This document shows positions 36,170 through 40,487 of a DNA stretch of 40,487 nucleotides, in pieces. Origin of the DNA: Ignavibacteriales bacterium CG07_land_8_20_14_0_80_59_12. Lineage in GTDB: Bacteria > Bacteroidota > Ignavibacteria > 0-14-0-80-59-12. Numbering within the stretch: the stretch's first letter is position 1; each line of letters begins with the position of its first letter. The stretch spans positions 3,487-43,973 of the forward strand of contig PEWR01000041.1 of assembly GCA_002779395.1 (NCBI GenBank). The letters are read 5' to 3'. A model generated the notes under the pieces. It was not told the origin of the DNA. It saw only the letters and a list, made by a program, of their open reading frames with translations, and did not search any database. A program made the position numbers and the translations under genes.

Positions 36170-37972
36170 GTGATCTCTCTCCCGATTCTAACAGTCCCTG
36201 CGGCTCTCGTTGCCGTGGTGGCATCCATCTTTTCGAGGCATCGGAAAGGTGGTGAGACGCCCCGTAGAGAGAGGGAGAAGGAAAGAGAGAGGCAGAAAGG
36301 GGAAGCATCGAGGCAGCAGCCTCTTGTCTTCGATGATCTCTCTTCGGAGAGACAGAGGCCACAGGGCGCGATCGAGATCCCGCCGCGCCGTCCGCTTTCT
36401 ACACCGCCGCTGAAGGTGACGGCGAAGCCTTCCGCACCGCCCCCCGCGGAGACGGAGTTCGAGGTGACGAACTTCTTCGACCATGAGGCGGAGGCGCTCT
36501 CTGCCGAAACCGATCCACGGGTCGAGTTCGATTACCTCCTCGGAAAAGTCCTCGCCGTGGTAAAGGAAGTCCTCTTCGCTCACAGCGCGGTCTATGCGTG
36601 GGCGAATTTTGAGAAGCGGCGGATGGTGATCGAGACAAAGTCGACCGTTGCCTCGAACTTCACATCGCAGAGGCGCTTCCCGATGGAAAGCGATCTAATG
36701 AGCCAGATCGCCGCCGGCGGGAAGCCGCAGGTTGTGAGCCGCATCGAGCCCGCGAATGAGAAGGACCTCATTCCGTACTACGGCAGCCTCGCGTTCGTGA
36801 AGTCGTTCGTGGGTGTCCCCGTTTTCTTCGGACAGCGTGTCGTCGGCGTCCTCGCCGCCGACAGCAAAGCGGAGGATGCATTCGGCGTCGAGACACTGTC
36901 GCTCCTCTCCCTCTTCACGAGGCTTCTCTCCGCGCTCATCAAGAGTTACACGGAGAAGTACGACCTTCAGCTCGAGTCGCGTGGGTTTGCGGTCCTTGCC
37001 CGGATGCAGGACCGCCTCGTCGGGCCGGTGACACCGGTCGGCGTGGCCGAGCTATTGATCGATGAGGCGCTCGCGCTCGTCGATGCGGAGCGCGCGGGCG
37101 TCGTCATGTTCGACGAGGACCGCCGGAAGTGGCGTGTCGTCCGGGCGAAGCGGCGCGGCGCGCAGACCGACTCGGTCGAGAACTGCGACGTTGCACTCGA
37201 TTCAAGTATTGCGGGTGAAGCGATCCGGGAAAATGTTTCGAAGCTCGTCACGGACTTTGCAGCGGCGGGAAAGGTCCGCTACAGCCGGGGCGAGCCGGCG
37301 ATGAAGGACGGCTCGATCCTCGTCGTCCCGATGACATCGCTTCAGCATGGCTTCGGTGCCCTTACGCTCGAGACGGGCACGCGCCAGGGACTCAACGAGC
37401 GGGACGAGAAGCTCCTCCGTCAGCTCGCCGGGGAGGCCGCAAACGTCCTTGAGATCATCAGTCTCACGAAGATCGTGCGCGACTTCGTCGCAATTGACGA
37501 CCTGACGGGACTCCTCAACGGGAACGCCTTCGCGACCCGGCTGAAGGAAGAGCTGCTCCGATCGAGGGACCTGAAGACCAACTTCGCCGTTGTCGTCGCC
37601 GCTGTCGACAAGAGGGAGGAGCTTCTTGAGCGGCACGGAACCGATGGGTTCGACCGGATTCTCCTGAACGTTTCCGAGATCCTCCGGTCGGTTGTGAGAC
37701 CGTACGACGTCGTCGGGCGATTTGAGACGAACCGCTTCGGTGTGGGCCTCTCCGGGATGTCCGCAAACGATGCGTATCTCTGGGCGGAGAAGTTGAGGAA
37801 GTACATCGCAAGCCACGTGATCACGCTGGACGAGAAGAACCTCTCCGTGACGGTGAGCGCCGGTGTCTGCGGCGCGGTCCCTGCGGCCGGTGCCGAGGAG
37901 CTCGTCACGAACGCCTCCCAGGTCCTGGAGAAGGCGATGGAGGCAGGCGGGAACGGCATACGGGTTTTCTAA
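36170..37972 (+). CDS. GAF plus degenerate GGDEF protein with N-terminal hydrophobic segment (GTG start)
   Basis: GAF-like VKSFVGVPVFFGQRVVGVLAADSK; GGDEF-like IDDLTGLLNGNAF...VVRPYDVVGRFETNRFGVGLSG...LSVTVSAGVCG with signature replaced by ETNRF. Confidence 0.75.
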   Translation: MISLPILTVPAALVAVVASIFSRHRKGGETPRREREKERERQKGEASRQQPLVFDDLSSERQRPQGAIEIPPRRPLSTPPLKVTAKPSAPPPAETEFEVTNFFDHEAEALSAETDPRVEFDYLLGKVLAVVKEVLFAHSAVYAWANFEKRRMVIETKSTVASNFTSQRRFPMESDLMSQIAAGGKPQVVSRIEPANEKDLIPYYGSLAFVKSFVGVPVFFGQRVVGVLAADSKAEDAFGVETLSLLSLFTRLLSALIKSYTEKYDLQLESRGFAVLARMQDRLVGPVTPVGVAELLIDEALALVDAERAGVVMFDEDRRKWRVVRAKRRGAQTDSVENCDVALDSSIAGEAIRENVSKLVTDFAAAGKVRYSRGEPAMKDGSILVVPMTSLQHGFGALTLETGTRQGLNERDEKLLRQLAGEAANVLEIISLTKIVRDFVAIDDLTGLLNGNAFATRLKEELLRSRDLKTNFAVVVAAVDKREELLERHGTDGFDRILLNVSEILRSVVRPYDVVGRFETNRFGVGLSGMSANDAYLWAEKLRKYIASHVITLDEKNLSVTVSAGVCGAVPAAGAEELVTNASQVLEKAMEAGGNGIRVF

Positions 37973-37994
37973 CTATCATCAGAAGGATCGATAC

Positions 37995-38192
37995 ATGGCG
38001 AAAGCACAAACCTTTGCCGAGAAGGTAGCAAAGGCATCTGCAATCCGCGGTGTGAAATGTCCTCAATGCGGGACAGTCCGCATCCCTCTCCTCTACGTCG
38101 CGTCGGCACGCTCCGCAAAGACCGGGAACTGGCGGTTCCAGGGGAAGCGGGTGCAGGTCTGCAAGTGCAACGAGAAGGAGATCTACGGCTGA
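37995..38192 (+). CDS. Small zinc-ribbon-like protein (65 aa)
   Basis: VKCPQCGTVRIPLLYVASARSAKTGNWRFQGKRVQVCKCNEKEIYG; CxxC and CxC pair. Confidence 0.65.
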   Translation: MAKAQTFAEKVAKASAIRGVKCPQCGTVRIPLLYVASARSAKTGNWRFQGKRVQVCKCNEKEIYG

Positions 38193-38252
38193 TCGCGGCC
38201 CGCTGCGCCTCTTCTGCGGTGTGTGCGGACCTCCTGCCACGCAGCTTCTACG

Positions 38253-38795
38253 GTGACTGTGCCCAAACGCAAGGTTGTCCTCATCGTCCTTGAGGGGCTC
38301 GGGATAGTTGAACTGCCTGATGCCGCCTCGTACGGCGACAAAGGGGCGCACATGCTGCAACACATCGCGGCAGCGTGCCGTCTGTCCGTCCCGAACCTCA
38401 TATCACTCGGACTGGGGAACATCGCCTTCTCTCCGGACGTTGAAACATATGCCTCCCCGCGGGCGTACTACGGACGGATGAGGGAGGCATCAGCGGGAAA
38501 GGACAGCACCACAGGACACCCGGGAATCGCCGGCCTCATCACACAAACGCCTTTCCCGGTCTATCCGAACGGGTTCTCGCCGGATGTTCTCCAACGGTTC
38601 CTCGAAGCAACAGGGGCGAAAAGGCACCTCGGCAACGGGGCAGCCTGGGGGACGGTCATCATCCAGGAGCTTGGCGACGAGCATGTGAGGACCGGCAGGC
38701 CTGCCTGCGGCGGGCAGGCCGATCATCTACACGTCGGTGGACTCGGTGTTCCAGATCGCCGCTCATGAGGAGGTGATCCCGCCGGGATTGCGGGG
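38253..38795 (+). pseudogene. Phosphopentomutase-like (DeoB/metalloenzyme) gene fragment, frameshifted and 3'-truncated
   Basis: [65 protein letters not shown], then, after a 19-bp insertion, [21 protein letters not shown] in another frame, then homology stops. Confidence 0.75.
38694..38720. repeat. 19-bp palindromic insertion in the deoB-like remnant, flanked by GGCAGGCC direct repeats
   Basis: GGCAGGCC at 38694-38701 and 38713-38720; inverted repeat GCCTGCC/GGCAGGC. Confidence 0.65.
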
Positions 38796-38836
38796 ACAAG
38801 CTTCCTCGGCGAGCTTGCGGCCGTTTGAGAATGCAG

Positions 38837-38863
38837 GTCCGCCTCTGGCCGAGGCGCAGGACA
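38837..38863. repeat. GC-rich palindrome (GTC)CGCCTC-TGGCC-GAGGCG(cagGAC) between deoB remnant and sigma factor
   Basis: Core arms 38840-38845 and 38851-38856. Confidence 0.45.
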
Positions 38864-38900
38864 AGGGTGTTAATAGAAGGCAGCCAAAAGGAGTTGGAGA

Positions 38901-39758
38901 ATGGTAAAAGTTGGCAAGCAATATCCATCCAGGGAGAGTCAGTCGCTCGACAAGTACCTCCAGGAAATTGGCCGAGTCGCGCTCCTCTCGCCGGATGAGG
39001 AGATTGACCTTGCTCGAAGGATCAGGAAGAACGACCAGGAGGCGCTCGAGAAGCTGACGAAGGCGAACCTCAGGTTCGTCGTGAGTGTCGCGAAACAATA
39101 TCAGAACCAGGGGCTTTCGCTTGGCGATCTTATCAACGAAGGGAACCTCGGCCTCATCAAGGCGGCGAAGCGTTTCGACGAGACGCGCGGCTTCAAATTT
39201 ATCTCGTACGCAGTGTGGTGGATCAGGCAGTCGATTCTCCAGGCGCTTGCAGAGCAGTCGCGCATCGTCCGCCTCCCCCTCAACCGCGTTGGCGCGCTCA
39301 ACAAGATCGGACGCGCCTTCTCCTCCCTCGAACAGGAGTTCGAGCGCGAGCCGAGCCCGAGTGAGCTCGCGGAAGAGCTTGACATGTCCCTCTACGAGGT
39401 GGCCGATACACTGAAGATTTCCGGCAGGCACCTCTCCATGGATGCGCCGTTCGCGCAGGGAGAGGACAACCGCCTGCTTGACGTCATCCAGGACGACCGG
39501 TCGCCGCTCCCGGACCATACACTCATCGAGGAATCGCTCCGAACGGAGGTCCGCCGGGCCCTCTCGACGCTCAGCGAGCGTGAGGCCGAGGTGATCAGGC
39601 TCTACTTCGGGCTTGACCGCGAGCACGCACTTACGCTCGAGGAGATCGGCGAGAAGTTCAACCTCACACGCGAGCGGGTCCGTCAGATCAAGGAAAAGGC
39701 AATTCGCCGCCTCCGTCACCAATCGAGGAGTAAGGCATTGCGAGCATACCTTGGGTAA
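38901..39758 (+). CDS. rpoD: Short primary-type RNA polymerase sigma factor (RpoD/SigA family, no region 1.1)
   Basis: [100 protein letters not shown]. Confidence 0.95.
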   Translation: MVKVGKQYPSRESQSLDKYLQEIGRVALLSPDEEIDLARRIRKNDQEALEKLTKANLRFVVSVAKQYQNQGLSLGDLINEGNLGLIKAAKRFDETRGFKFISYAVWWIRQSILQALAEQSRIVRLPLNRVGALNKIGRAFSSLEQEFEREPSPSELAEELDMSLYEVADTLKISGRHLSMDAPFAQGEDNRLLDVIQDDRSPLPDHTLIEESLRTEVRRALSTLSEREAEVIRLYFGLDREHALTLEEIGEKFNLTRERVRQIKEKAIRRLRHQSRSKALRAYLG

Positions 39759-39840
39759 CGGCAGTCGTGACGTCACAGGGGCGTTGATATCGGTCTCTCC
39801 GGATTGCCGCCCCTTTCGTGCGTCCGGATGGCCCCGGTTC

Positions 39841-40458
39841 GTGGCAGGGCGCCGCACCCTCTTCGTTGTGTTTGTTGCCGGACTTCTCACCGTCGTCTTC
39901 CCGTGGTTGTCCATTGCGCAGGCCCGCCAAGCCAGGCCGGACACGTCGGCCATCGATCCGGATGAGCTCCGCGACCTGCAGAAGGAGGATGACCGCCGCG
40001 TCAACGCCGACTCGCTCAGTGCCGCGTTCCTCCGGAGTGACACGCTTCTCCAGTTTTCGTCCCGGCGCGATTCCCTCCGCGCACGCCTCATGGAGCGCGT
40101 TGTCGACTACATCGGCACACTGTACCGGTACGGAAAAAGCACTCGCCAGGGGATGGACTGCTCGGCGTTCACCTCGGCTGTGTTCGCCGAAGCGTTCGGC
40201 ATCACGCTTCCGCGTTCGTCGCGCGATCAATATAGGGTCGGCTCGCGCGTGAAGAAAAGCGAGCTCCTCCCCGGAGATCTTGTTTTCTTTCGCACGCGGC
40301 GGCGGCGCATCTCCCATGTCGGCATCTACGTCGGGGAGAACCTGTTTGCACATGCTGGCCGGTCGGAAGGGGTCTCGGTCTCCTCGCTCGAAAGCTCTTA
40401 CTACAAGAAGCGGTACGTCGGAGCAAAGCGCATCCTCGATTTCGATGAAGATGAATGA
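39841..40458 (+). CDS. NlpC/P60-family cell-wall hydrolase (GTG start proposed)
   Basis: VVDYIGTLYRYGKSTRQGMDCSAFTSAVFAEAFGITLPRSSRDQY...LLPGDLVFFRTRRRRISHVGIYVGENLFAHA. Confidence 0.88.
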   Translation: MAGRRTLFVVFVAGLLTVVFPWLSIAQARQARPDTSAIDPDELRDLQKEDDRRVNADSLSAAFLRSDTLLQFSSRRDSLRARLMERVVDYIGTLYRYGKSTRQGMDCSAFTSAVFAEAFGITLPRSSRDQYRVGSRVKKSELLPGDLVFFRTRRRRISHVGIYVGENLFAHAGRSEGVSVSSLESSYYKKRYVGAKRILDFDEDE

Positions 40459-40487
40459 AACGCGGGCTGATTCCATTTGCTGCCGCC

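Noticed and set aside
39613-39840. N-terminal extension of the NlpC/P60 ORF
   Set aside because: Overlaps rpoD in another frame; signal-like segment starts at GTG 39841
38763-40091. 442-aa minus-strand ORF opposite rpoD
   Set aside because: Shadow ORF; plus strand has complete sigma regions 1.2-4

Overview
This 40.5 kb, GC-rich window looks like a mostly ordinary chromosomal core region. It is probably from a Bacteroidota/Ignavibacteria-type (FCB) bacterium, inferred from the short primary sigma factor, a GWxTD protein, a BamA-like protein and DUF3108. In order it carries: lpxK (3' end), a C26-type glutamine amidotransferase, ppdK, queA, an APC-type permease with a novel tail, ispD, plsY, gpsA, a large lipoprotein-like protein, recG, a four-gene cluster (two Ddl-like ATP-grasp ligases, a GNAT and a lysine-2,3-aminomutase), a convergent pair (membrane protein and M1 peptidase), dnaG, an Rrf2-like C-terminal remnant, a GT9 heptosyltransferase, DUF3108, a CPBP protease, a DUF2007-like protein, cdsA, rimO, a GWxTD protein, a BamA/TamA-like protein, rnhB, yraN, carB, a GAF/degenerate-GGDEF protein, a small Zn-ribbon protein, a broken deoB-like gene, a short RpoD and an NlpC/P60 protein. 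The best candidate for an undescribed system is the self-contained transcription unit at 13457..17503. It has a near-consensus promoter, two chained 11-aa micro-ORFs, two tandem D-Ala-D-Ala-ligase-like enzymes, a GNAT, KamA and a long terminator, and it suggests a beta-lysine-derived acylated or peptide product. Other notable items are palindromic mini-insertions in two coding sequences, an orphan Rrf2 Fe-S tail, a GGDEF domain without its signature, and a histone-like tail on PPDK. I saw no CRISPR array, tRNA, rRNA, transposase or phage genes. All calls come from reading the sequence and from family knowledge; no database search was run.
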